Part shown: positions 8,731 to 16,786 of the stretch, piece after piece | Layout of the letters: every line of letters begins with the position of its first letter | Numbering within the stretch: the stretch's first letter is position 1 | From: Anaeromicrobium sp. | Lineage (GTDB): Bacteria > Bacillota > Clostridia > Peptostreptococcales > Thermotaleaceae | Direction: 5' to 3' | Length of the DNA stretch: 42,117 bases | NCBI RefSeq assembly: GCF_025210435.1 | Contig: NZ_JAOART010000013.1 | Span: 1 to 42,117, forward strand | Position numbers and translations under genes: made by a program | The notes under the pieces: model-generated | The model's database searches: none | What the model saw: the letters and a program-made list of their open reading frames with translations, nothing else | What the model was told of the DNA's origin: nothing

Positions 8731-9702
8731 TCACTTCACCTTCTTTAATATTTCTCTTAATATAATATCTGGAGTAATATTATCAGCCATTGCCTTAAAG
8801 TTAAGGAATATCCTATGTCTTAAACATGAAGATGCCATATGGTAAATATCATCTAGTGCAACATGAAATCTTCCTTCTGATAATGCCTTTACCTTAGCTG
8901 CAGCTATTATGGACTGTATACCTCTAGGGCTTACTCCACATTTTACATAGTCTCTTACCATCTGAATATCTGTTCTATCAGGATGAGTTTGAAGCATGAT
9001 TTTTATAGCCTTTTCTTTTACACTTGCAACTATAGGAAGTTTCATAGCCATTTTTTTCATAGCTAATATTTTTTCCCTTGTCGCACATTTTCGTAATTTA
9101 GGTTCATCATTACCATCTACTGTCAAATCCATGATTTTAAATAAATCTTCCATTTTGGGAAGGCTTATATTTAATTTAAACATGAATCTATCAAGCTGAG
9201 CTTCTGGAAGAGAATAGGTTCCTTCCATTTCTAGAGGATTTTCTGTTGCCAGTACAAAAAATGGTTCTTCTAATTGGTATGTAGTTTTTCCCACTGTTAC
9301 TGTCTTTTCTTGCATTGCTTCTAGGAGAGCACTTTGTGTTTTAGGTGTGGCTCTATTTATTTCATCTGCAAGTACGATAGAACTGAATATGGGTCCCTTT
9401 TCAAATTCAAATTCTATTCCATCTTCCTTTTTATTAATCATTACAGTTCCTGTTATATCTACAGGCATTAGATCTGGTGTAAACTGAATTCTTGAAAAGG
9501 GCATGTCCAAAACCTTTGAAAAAGTCTTTACAAGAACAGTTTTTCCAAGTCCTGGTGCCCCTTCCATTAAAACATTTCCTCCTGCAACAATACCTGTTAG
9601 TACCATTTTTATTATCTCATCCTGTCCTACAATTTGTTTTTTTATTTCTCTAACAATTAAGTCAAAGTCATCTTGAAAATTTTTAATAACCATTTCCTCC
9701 AT
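8731..9702 (-). CDS. MoxR-family AAA+ ATPase
   Basis: The 323-residue product has Walker A GAPGLGKT (residues 48-55), Walker B IVLADEINRA (about 109-118), a sensor-1 region LATENP and the MoxR hallmark YSLPEAQLDRFMF. The start at 9702 has AGGGGG seven bases upstream and lies inside the end of the preceding gene (20-base overlap). MoxR ATPases act as chaperone-like remodelers for VWA-domain partners; here those partners are encoded by the next three genes. The length is normal for the family. Confidence 0.96.
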   Translation of the reverse strand: MEEMVIKNFQDDFDLIVREIKKQIVGQDEIIKMVLTGIVAGGNVLMEGAPGLGKTVLVKTFSKVLDMPFSRIQFTPDLMPVDITGTVMINKKEDGIEFEFEKGPIFSSIVLADEINRATPKTQSALLEAMQEKTVTVGKTTYQLEEPFFVLATENPLEMEGTYSLPEAQLDRFMFKLNISLPKMEDLFKIMDLTVDGNDEPKLRKCATREKILAMKKMAMKLPIVASVKEKAIKIMLQTHPDRTDIQMVRDYVKCGVSPRGIQSIIAAAKVKALSEGRFHVALDDIYHMASSCLRHRIFLNFKAMADNITPDIILREILKKVK

Positions 9703-11257
9703 TTTGCTGCCCCCTATTTAATTTGTTGAAGTATTCTATTACTAGTTGTCTGTGTTCTAATGGTATTTCCTGTTTTGATATATAATCCATTCCTTCTTTC
9801 TTGAATGTATTATACATATGATCCATAGATTTAAATTCTCCCTTTACTTCTATTACATTCTCTGAATATTTATTTGTTATATTTCCCTCATTGTGCCAAT
9901 TACCTTCTACATTAGATATATTGGTTCCATCTTCTCCTAATCGTGTAGCTTCATCCTTTTTATCTACTTCACCTTCCTTAGGTATAGTATCTTCACTATC
10001 TCCACCTATGCCACTTCCACCTACACCACTTGAACTTTTAATACTTTTATTTCCACCATTACCAATAGCCATTTCCTCTGATTTTTTATTATTTATTTCA
10101 CCATTTTCGTAATCATCATTTTGTCCCTTTGCAAAATCAGACCCCTTTTCTTCTCCTCCCAAGCCTTTAAAGCCTTCATTTCCTTTTGCCAATAATCTTT
10201 CCTTCATACTTTTAAGCTTTGTTTCCGTATCCTTTGCAAACTTGTCAATTTTTTTGTCATTATTTTCTATAATATCTTCTAGTTTATCACTTGTAAGTTT
10301 TTTATCTTCTAGAGCTGTTTTTATTTCATTTAACATTTCTTTCTCTTTGGAATTATAATTTTTATTTAATTTTTCCATTTTTTTTATGTTTTCAGAAATA
10401 GTCTCTTGCTCTTTAGTTGTAAATTTCTTATCTTTTAGAGCATTAAAACTATCTAAATCTCCTGTCTGAAACATTTCTTCTAATGGAACATATTCATTGT
10501 CTAATCCATTAAAAATTCCTGCTATACTTTTCATATTACTTCTAGTCATTTCATTATTGATTTTTTTAAGTTTTTTTTCCATATCTGATACTTGTAATGC
10601 TGCTTCATTGTAATCAAAGCTTTTATTTAGCTTTTTTTCAAGATCGTCTAAACTCAAAAGAATCTCTTTCTTATGATCTTCACCTATATCTTCATCTTCT
10701 TCAATATTTTTCTTAAGTTCAGAAACATTTTTTCCTTCTTCTTTTAGTTCCTTGTTTATATGTTCCTTTTCTATTGCCTTGTTCATTGATAATGATGGAA
10801 CAAAATAAATGCCAACAGACAAGGCACATACTAAGGAACTAATAAGTACTTTTTTCCATTGTATATTAAGCTTATACTTTTTTAGTACATTAAAATTCTC
10901 TAAGCTATCCTCAGCCTCTTCTATAAACATTTCACAAATAAAGCTATCTTTATCTTTAAATTCTAAATATGTTTCAAGCCTTTCTTTTAACCCTAGTTTA
11001 TCACCTATAAGTGCCGTTTTAACTATACTAGGACGCCTTAAAACACCTACTATAATTCCTAAAATAATAATAGAAGTGATTAAAATAAAGGCCTTATTAA
11101 AAACATAAACTATAGGTGTTATATGTGCTACTATAGTGATGAATAAAAATCCAATACTAGAAATTAAAACTCCATTTATTAAGCTTTTTAGTATATTTCC
11201 TATCCATATCTTTCTTCTTAGTTTACTTAAAATAATGTCAATTTTATTTTTCTTCAT
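9683..11257 (-). CDS. Membrane-anchored coiled-coil protein
   Basis: I do not recognise the 524-residue product with certainty. Three hydrophobic segments lie near the N-terminus (about 22-45, 53-72 and 133-152). A long, highly charged region rich in Lys, Glu and Asp follows, with heptad-like helices (about 165-370). Then comes a Gly/Ser linker (GVGGSGIGGDSED and neighbours) and a short folded tail. DUF4175-like proteins in MoxR clusters have a similar layout, but I cannot confirm membership. The gene overlaps both neighbours (14 and 20 bases), so it is an integral part of the operon. The long outer arm could be a stalk or scaffold, which is inference. Confidence 0.75.
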   Translation of the reverse strand: MKKNKIDIILSKLRRKIWIGNILKSLINGVLISSIGFLFITIVAHITPIVYVFNKAFILITSIIILGIIVGVLRRPSIVKTALIGDKLGLKERLETYLEFKDKDSFICEMFIEEAEDSLENFNVLKKYKLNIQWKKVLISSLVCALSVGIYFVPSLSMNKAIEKEHINKELKEEGKNVSELKKNIEEDEDIGEDHKKEILLSLDDLEKKLNKSFDYNEAALQVSDMEKKLKKINNEMTRSNMKSIAGIFNGLDNEYVPLEEMFQTGDLDSFNALKDKKFTTKEQETISENIKKMEKLNKNYNSKEKEMLNEIKTALEDKKLTSDKLEDIIENNDKKIDKFAKDTETKLKSMKERLLAKGNEGFKGLGGEEKGSDFAKGQNDDYENGEINNKKSEEMAIGNGGNKSIKSSSGVGGSGIGGDSEDTIPKEGEVDKKDEATRLGEDGTNISNVEGNWHNEGNITNKYSENVIEVKGEFKSMDHMYNTFKKEGMDYISKQEIPLEHRQLVIEYFNKLNRGQQNGGNGY

Positions 11258-11963
11258 AGGCTACACCCCTTGGTGTTTTTTGAAATTTGCTTCCTAAAAA
11301 AAATCCAATAGTAGCTACACATGTCCAAAATATGAAATATATGACAATAGGCACAATACCCATTTGATTTGATCCACCAACCTGTGTATGCAATGTTCCT
11401 AATATGGACACAACTGGATTTAAAAAGAATATACTTGGAATATCCTTGTCATAGATGGTAGTAATAACCAATTGTCCATATTGGCTATAAAAGAACAAAA
11501 ATATACTACTTAAAATGATTATGACAAAAATAAACATAACTAAAGAAAAAGATTTCCATGTTTTATGGATTTTCGTACTATTTATCATTTTTTTCATACT
11601 CAAAATAACCATTCCCCATAGGACTTGAATAGATATGGGCAACAAAATATTTACACCATTTATTTTTCCTACCATAAAAATTATTAAAATTAATGGGGTA
11701 GATGAAATTGTGAAAAGAACACTATCAAATACTATCTTTATATATTTTTCCTTATCTATTTCCCATAATGAAATCATGACAGAAAATAATACTAATGAAA
11801 AAGTAGTAAAGTAGATATATGCTTTTTTATAAAGCTCAGGACTATATCCATCAATTCTCAAAGTAACCATAAATAAATAACTCATTAATATAATGGCTAG
11901 AATAAATACATAGGACATAATAATACCTTTATTTCTTTTATTCATATCCATAAGTTTAAGCAT
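11244..11963 (-). CDS. Polytopic membrane protein, unknown function
   Basis: The likely start is the ATG at 11963 (239 residues), preceded by AGGTG at six bases; a GTG nine bases upstream is the alternative. The protein is almost entirely hydrophobic helices, about six: near 14-35, 48-68, 80-98, 103-122, 134-158 and 203-226. The general look resembles an ABC-2-type permease, but no ATPase of the ABC class is encoded nearby and I see no family motif. It overlaps the upstream gene by eight bases and the downstream gene by 14. Confidence 0.75.
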   Translation of the reverse strand: MLKLMDMNKRNKGIIMSYVFILAIILMSYLFMVTLRIDGYSPELYKKAYIYFTTFSLVLFSVMISLWEIDKEKYIKIVFDSVLFTISSTPLILIIFMVGKINGVNILLPISIQVLWGMVILSMKKMINSTKIHKTWKSFSLVMFIFVIIILSSIFLFFYSQYGQLVITTIYDKDIPSIFFLNPVVSILGTLHTQVGGSNQMGIVPIVIYFIFWTCVATIGFFLGSKFQKTPRGVAYEEK

Positions 11964-13992
11964 TTTTATCACCTGCCATTATTTCAATTTGTGGAATTAT
12001 TACTCTTCCATTTCCTCTTATTCTGATTATGAATATTCCTTTTTCAATATAGCTTTTCAATTTTTCTTTATTCAATTCTGATGAAATCAAAGGGTCCCAT
12101 GTACCTTTACTAAAAACTTCTAAGTAAGTATCTTTAGAATCGGCTTTACAATAAATTTTCATTTCTTCCCCTTCTATATTTTTAGGTAAAATATAGTATG
12201 CTTTTACTTCTTTTCCTTCTTCTAAAATAAACTCATTCTTTTCTTTTGACTTTTCATTGTTACCATAATCTATAATAGGTCTAATTATTCCAGATGGAAT
12301 ATAATGATTTTCTTTGTCACTGTCTATACTTACATTAAACACATTACAAGTTACCTTATTACATTTTCTCTTTTCTTCATTGATCTCTAAATTTGAATTT
12401 TCATTACTAAACCCTATTAATTTTACTCCATAGGAATAGTCCCTTATATTATAAAAATAATATTCAAACATTTGCCTTTCATATGACTCTATTTCTGTAA
12501 CTTCATAGATTTTTTCAAGGTAATTATAATCTCCTAGATTTCTTAATGTATGATCTAACCTATAATTAATATCTATTCTTTCTTTCCCGCCTAGGTCTCC
12601 TATATTTATAATGGTATCTCCTACTAATAAAAAGCAATTATACATTTTATCTGCCAATGTATTTGTAATTTCTCCACTTAATATTTCTCCATCTAAATTC
12701 ATCTTCATATTTTCTGTCTTATATTCTTCAAATCCTTCACTATAAAGTGACAAGGGACTATTTTCTGTAACACTTGTATATTTTATTTTTCCTTCAATAG
12801 GATTTATTGAATATTCTTCATCATTTACATTATCCATAAATAATGGTGCCTCTACCTGGGCTAATACTTCTGTTTCCTTATATGGATATATATTAGATAA
12901 ACCATATGAACTGATTCCATCCTTATAAATTTTTATATCTGCTCCAACTACTTTACTTTTTTGAAATCCTCCCCATAGGGCTAATCCATAAAAGAATAGA
13001 GAAAAACTTAATATTACGCAAGTAAATAACCATTTATTTTTTCCTAAATAAATAGATAGGCCCATTAATATGAAGTAAATTATTAAAAAAGCTACCAAAA
13101 AAAATACACTATTATAGCTTGGCTCTAATAAATGTTCTAATGCTTGGTATAATTTTTTTGATTCCTGAGTTTTCACTACTAAATTGCTTCCTTCTAGGAC
13201 TTTAGAAAGTGCCCTAGGAGTTATGTGCTTTTCTATGGTATTTTTAATAAATTCAATATTACTATTTTCTAAATCTTCTTTAACAGGAATTATGTAACCA
13301 TCTCCAATTTGCTTTGTCTTATCTATTCCTTCAAATATTCCTGTTAATGTCTTATATTCATATTTATTTGCACCTATTAAAGCAACATTTCCCTTATGTA
13401 TCCATTTTTTCATATTATCTTGATTTTCCCTTGATAAATTTTCTGTATTAAAATTGTCTATTAGGATTAAATTTAAATTATCCATCTCCTTTAAAGTGTA
13501 CTTCATATCCTTGTCTAGAGTTATTACTTCTAAATTTTTATTTGATGGTAGATAATTTTTAATTTCTTCTAAATAATAGATTTTTTCAGGAGTATCATTT
13601 AAAATCCCTATAAAAATAGTTTTTTCTCCTAAAATATCTGGAGATACGGTTTTACTTTCTATGACTTGTCCCTTGTTTTCAAATTCAACTAGAATATCTT
13701 CATTCTCTTTAAATATTGGAATTGAAAATAAAAGTTCTTTCTTTGTATTTGGCCCTAAAGTTGCATTATAGGTATAAATTCTTTCATCTACATTTATTTT
13801 CACATTTCCTTTAAACTCTTTATCTTTTGATTCTACTATAACCTTTACTGGATTTATTCCACCTGCCTTACATTTTAAATTAAATCCTGATTCTATATGA
13901 ACATCTAAATTAGAAGAAGCATATGCTTCTTCTAATGGTATAAGTAAAATCATAAAAATAAGTATACTAAAAAAAACACTTATTTTTTTCAT
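11956..13992 (-). CDS. Exported membrane protein with large outer domains, unknown family
   Basis: The 678-residue product has a signal peptide (MKKISVFFSILIFMILLIPL, cleavage near EAYASS). A beta-rich domain follows (to about 120), then an alpha/beta stretch resembling a GATase-like fold (LNLILIDNF, GNVALIGANKYEYK). Two close membrane helices lie at about 288-309 and 318-340. A second outer beta-rich domain fills the C-terminal half. Both soluble parts would then face outside. The gap to the upstream DUF4430 gene is 16 bases. I do not recognise the family; BatD-type proteins occupy a similar role in related clusters but the sequence match is not evident. Confidence 0.75.
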   Translation of the reverse strand: MKKISVFFSILIFMILLIPLEEAYASSNLDVHIESGFNLKCKAGGINPVKVIVESKDKEFKGNVKINVDERIYTYNATLGPNTKKELLFSIPIFKENEDILVEFENKGQVIESKTVSPDILGEKTIFIGILNDTPEKIYYLEEIKNYLPSNKNLEVITLDKDMKYTLKEMDNLNLILIDNFNTENLSRENQDNMKKWIHKGNVALIGANKYEYKTLTGIFEGIDKTKQIGDGYIIPVKEDLENSNIEFIKNTIEKHITPRALSKVLEGSNLVVKTQESKKLYQALEHLLEPSYNSVFFLVAFLIIYFILMGLSIYLGKNKWLFTCVILSFSLFFYGLALWGGFQKSKVVGADIKIYKDGISSYGLSNIYPYKETEVLAQVEAPLFMDNVNDEEYSINPIEGKIKYTSVTENSPLSLYSEGFEEYKTENMKMNLDGEILSGEITNTLADKMYNCFLLVGDTIINIGDLGGKERIDINYRLDHTLRNLGDYNYLEKIYEVTEIESYERQMFEYYFYNIRDYSYGVKLIGFSNENSNLEINEEKRKCNKVTCNVFNVSIDSDKENHYIPSGIIRPIIDYGNNEKSKEKNEFILEEGKEVKAYYILPKNIEGEEMKIYCKADSKDTYLEVFSKGTWDPLISSELNKEKLKSYIEKGIFIIRIRGNGRVIIPQIEIMAGDKNA

Positions 13993-14008
13993 ACTATTCT
14001 CACATCCC

Positions 14009-15169
14009 TTAATTTATAGAAGGTGCATTTTCTATTCCGTTTTTCGATACTACAGCACTAAAATATTTATCAATAGCCCCAGGATTATTAATAAGTACAT
14101 CTAATGCCTTCTTCACTCCTTCATCATCTGTTCCTGTAATCATCCACACTGGACATACACTTCCTAACCCTGCTGCATAAGCATATACTGCACCAGCATG
14201 GTCATAAGATGAAATAGTCTTTCCTTTAAAGTTTAGTCTTTTTAATTTTCCATCTTGAAATTTCACATAGGTTCCGATTAATTTATTCTTTCTATTAATA
14301 TCTTTAATTAGTTTACTTTTCTTAGCTAATTCATCCCATACCCCTAATACCATATAATATTTCTTCGGTTTCTCTAAAACAGTTGGATTATATCTTGCTA
14401 CATCTACTTGCTTAACGCCTTTTTTAATTAAGCTTTCCTTTAATTTTTCAGCTTCTGCTTTATATTTATCTGTATACATAATTACAGTTCCTGGGTTTTT
14501 ACCAAAAAAACCACTTTTGAAGGGCTGTGGATATGATCCTATTACAGCTGGTGCAAACATGGTATAGCTCCAATTATGATAATCCCACCAAATCACATCA
14601 CCAGGCTCAGGTCTATACTCTGCAACTCCTATTGGTGCCATAATTCCATTTACCCAATAGAACCAATCTTCCTTTTTTCTGTCCTTACCAGTAAAGAAAG
14701 TGTATTTAGACTCTATTCCGTTAATAGAGTTTACAAATCCTCCTCCATAAGCAGTTTGAATATCTAAATTTCTAAACAAAACTTCCATTCCTACTTCATC
14801 TTTTACAAGGCCTACATTTTTTCCATATAATCTTTTATTTCCATAATTTGTAGTAACCACTAAATCCACCTGATAGGGACTTTCTATATCTCCTGAAGCT
14901 CTACGACATTTAGAATTTTCATCTGCTGGTCTACCTTCTTTGTATTTAATTTCTCCTTGAACAGGTCCTTTATATCCCTCATATGTAACCCCATCAATTA
15001 CCACAACATCTGATTTTGATTGTTCCTTTGTTCCTTCTGACTTTTCTGTAGTCTTATTTGTATCTTTTATGTTACTTATAACTCTTTTTCCTGTATTGCT
15101 CCATCCTGACATGAAAGACACAATTAACATAACAACAAGTAAAAAAGATAATTTCTTCATTTTTTTCAA
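14009..15169 (-). CDS. Secreted DUF4430 (transcobalamin C-terminal-like) protein
   Basis: This is the first gene behind B12 riboswitch 2. The TTG at 15169 has GGGGG eight bases upstream; an in-frame ATG nine bases later is possible. The product is 386 residues with a signal peptide (KKLSFLLVVMLIVSFMSG) and a Ser/Lys/Thr-rich linker. The DUF4430 domain at about 85-195 shows the family signature: DWFYWVNGIMAPIGVAEY and PGDVIWWDYHNW. DUF4430 is related to the beta domain of transcobalamin and intrinsic factor. A second alpha/beta domain (about 210-375) has the motif WMITGTDDEGVKKALDVL and is not recognised. There is no lipobox cysteine after the hydrophobic stretch, so it is probably released or held by partners. 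Corrinoid binding is plausible but unproven. Confidence 0.88.
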   Translation of the reverse strand: MKKMKKLSFLLVVMLIVSFMSGWSNTGKRVISNIKDTNKTTEKSEGTKEQSKSDVVVIDGVTYEGYKGPVQGEIKYKEGRPADENSKCRRASGDIESPYQVDLVVTTNYGNKRLYGKNVGLVKDEVGMEVLFRNLDIQTAYGGGFVNSINGIESKYTFFTGKDRKKEDWFYWVNGIMAPIGVAEYRPEPGDVIWWDYHNWSYTMFAPAVIGSYPQPFKSGFFGKNPGTVIMYTDKYKAEAEKLKESLIKKGVKQVDVARYNPTVLEKPKKYYMVLGVWDELAKKSKLIKDINRKNKLIGTYVKFQDGKLKRLNFKGKTISSYDHAGAVYAYAAGLGSVCPVWMITGTDDEGVKKALDVLINNPGAIDKYFSAVVSKNGIENAPSIN

Positions 15170-15208
15170 ATTCCATACCCCCTTCTTATGAATACTGCGT
15201 AAGTAAAA

Positions 15209-15235
15209 AATCCCCTTCCGACTAGGAAGAGGATT
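15209..15235 (-). terminator. Intrinsic terminator of the second B12 riboswitch
   Basis: On the minus strand AATCCTCTTCC pairs with GGAAGGGGATT (one mismatch, loop of five) and is followed by TTTTTT. It lies between the riboswitch and the start codon at 15169, the expected place for the ligand-dependent terminator. Confidence 0.88.
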
Positions 15236-15329
15236 ATATGTCTAGAATTATACAAACATTTATTTAACGTGCTTATATACTTAATTATCATATATCTTCT
15301 TCTCCTTTAAGCCGAAGGATTTAGGAAGA

Positions 15330-15473
15330 ATGTAACATTAGGTCTCCTGACTCACGAATCACCTTTAAATCAAGCCTTCCCATCTATTTGACAGTGGCAT
15401 ATTTTGATTTTCATCCTCGCATACAGTTACGACTACAGTAAGGGCTTTTCACCCTTTTCCCTAAACGTTACAT
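15330..15473 (-). promoter_or_regulatory. Cobalamin (B12) riboswitch, copy 2
   Basis: The minus strand shows GGGAAAAGGGTGAAAAGCCC, the B12-box core GCCACTG (plus 15392-15398), GGGAAGGC and GAGTCAGGAGACC. The ends ATGTAAC and GTTACAT (15467-15473 with 15330-15336) can pair as the closing P1 stem. A terminator and the nine-gene operon follow. The consensus match is strong. Confidence 0.95.
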
Positions 15474-15520
15474 CATTTTAAATTTTATTTGTTACATATT
15501 ATTCCATTGTTACCAAATCC

Positions 15521-15548
15521 ATTATATCATTTTGCTATATAATGTCAA
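15521..15548 (-). promoter_or_regulatory. Consensus sigma-A promoter of the B12 operon
   Basis: TTGACA (15548-15543) and TATAAT (15526-15521) are both perfect hexamers with a 16-base spacer. The riboswitch begins about 48 bases after the -10 box. Eight bases upstream of the -35 box lies an 18-bp perfect palindrome. Confidence 0.88.
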
Positions 15549-15556
15549 TATAGTTC

Positions 15557-15574
15557 CAGTGTGTTAACACACTG
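15557..15574. repeat. 18-bp perfect palindrome next to the B12 operon promoter
   Basis: CAGTGTGTTAACACACTG is a perfect palindrome. It sits between the mtnN terminator and the -35 box of the B12 operon, with no U-tract of its own on the minus strand. Its position suggests a binding site for a dimeric regulator, which is inference. Confidence 0.6.
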
Positions 15575-15585
15575 AAAAAACAAAA

Positions 15586-15605
15586 AGCATGGCATTTGCC
15601 ATACT
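15586..15605 (-). terminator. Intrinsic terminator after mtnN
   Basis: On the minus strand AGTATGGCA pairs with TGCCATGCT, followed by TTTTTGTTTTTT. It starts 11 bases after the mtnN stop codon and closes the adaptor-yggS-sepF-yggT-ylmH-divIVA-mtnN run. Confidence 0.9.
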
Positions 15606-15615
15606 CTTTCTGTTT

Positions 15616-16311
15616 CTATAATGAATTTAATATTCCCTCTAACATTTTCATAGAATTTTTAGCTGCATTGTTTACAAATTCGCCAAAATTGTCTGTAGCC
15701 TCACCATTTGCCTTATCTGAGATTGATCTTATTACTAAAAATGGTACATTATTCACATGACATGTATGACCTATTGAAGCCCCTTCCATTTCTGTACAAA
15801 GACCCTCAAATTCATTCCATAAAAAGGCCTTTTTATCTTTACATGCCACAAAGACATCTCCTGATAAAACCCTTCCTACCTTTGTATTATACTCCATGTC
15901 ATCTCTAGCTTTAGTAGCTGCTTCTATGAGTCTTTCATCAGCTTCAAATATCCATTTATCCATTCTAGGAATTTGTCCTAGCTTATATCCACCAAAGTTA
16001 GTAACATCAAAATCATGTTCTAATACATCATTAGATATTACCACATCTCCAATATTTAGTTCGGAGTCTACAGCCCCTGCTACTCCTGTATTTATTATAG
16101 TATCTACTTGAAATTTGCTAATTAATATTTGAGTGCAAATGGCTGCATTAACCTTACCGATACCACATCTTACTAAAACTACATCTTTACCACAAAATGT
16201 CCCTTCATGGAAGGTCATACCTGCCATGTCAGTGGTATTTTTCACTTCCATTTTTTCCTTGATTATAATTGTTTCTTCATCCATTGCTCCTATAATTCCA
16301 AACTTCTTCAT
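15616..16311 (-). CDS. mtnN: 5'-methylthioadenosine/S-adenosylhomocysteine nucleosidase
   Basis: This cytosolic enzyme removes adenine from methylthioadenosine and S-adenosylhomocysteine in methyl-cycle salvage. The ATG at 16311 is chosen because AGGAGG lies six bases upstream and gives a normal 231 residues; an earlier in-frame ATG would run into divIVA. Seen: GIIGAMDEE at the N-terminus, the nucleoside-phosphorylase core VNTGVAGAVD, the substrate-binding loop TEMEGASIGH and the catalytic-aspartate motif RSISDKANG. It follows divIVA by 13 bases. Its place at the end of a division-gene run is unusual compared with the ileS often found after divIVA in Firmicutes. Confidence 0.95.
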   Translation of the reverse strand: MKKFGIIGAMDEETIIIKEKMEVKNTTDMAGMTFHEGTFCGKDVVLVRCGIGKVNAAICTQILISKFQVDTIINTGVAGAVDSELNIGDVVISNDVLEHDFDVTNFGGYKLGQIPRMDKWIFEADERLIEAATKARDDMEYNTKVGRVLSGDVFVACKDKKAFLWNEFEGLCTEMEGASIGHTCHVNNVPFLVIRSISDKANGEATDNFGEFVNNAAKNSMKMLEGILNSL

Positions 16312-16324
16312 CTTATGCCTCCTA

Positions 16325-16774
16325 TTATATTTCTTCACTTATTTTTTCCATAGTTTCTAATTGAGATTCAAGTAGGGTCTTAAATCTAGTTTTAAATATG
16401 TTTAGTTGTTGCTTTGCTTGCTCATATTCCTTGTTTATATTTAAAACTTCCTTATTAGCTTCACCTATTATTTCCTTAGCCCTGGCTTCTGCTTCTTGTA
16501 CTATGATTTCTGCTTGTTTTCTTGCATTAGATCCAATATCTTCTGCAGTGCTTTGAGCTACTACCAAAGTATCTCTTAAGGTATTTTCTATGGTTTCATA
16601 CTTTTTAATTTGTTCTTGTACCATTTCAATTTTATCATTTAATTCTTTGTTTTCTTTGTATAATTTTTCATAGTCATTAATGATTTCATCTAAAAATTCA
16701 TCTACTTCACTTTCTTTATATCCCCTCATAGACTTTCTAAATTCTTTATTTTGTATATCTAGTGGCGTTATCAT
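16325..16774 (-). CDS. divIVA: DivIVA-family division/polarity protein
   Basis: The product is 149 residues. The N-terminal lipid-binding motif is typical: ITPLDIQNKEFRKSMRGYKESEVDEFLDEI. The rest is a long coiled coil rich in Glu and Lys (about 30-145). DivIVA binds negatively curved membrane at septa and poles and recruits partners. The gene follows ylmH by 12 bases, in the conserved sepF-yggT-ylmH-divIVA order of Firmicutes. Ribosome site GGAGAGG precedes the ATG. Confidence 0.95.
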   Translation of the reverse strand: MITPLDIQNKEFRKSMRGYKESEVDEFLDEIINDYEKLYKENKELNDKIEMVQEQIKKYETIENTLRDTLVVAQSTAEDIGSNARKQAEIIVQEAEARAKEIIGEANKEVLNINKEYEQAKQQLNIFKTRFKTLLESQLETMEKISEEI

Positions 16775-16786
16775 TAAATCCTCTCC

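Noticed and set aside
16312-16338. Nine-codon N-terminal extension of mtnN
   Set aside because: The extension overlaps the divIVA stop and the AGGAGG ribosome site; the ATG at 16311 is better placed and matches the family start.
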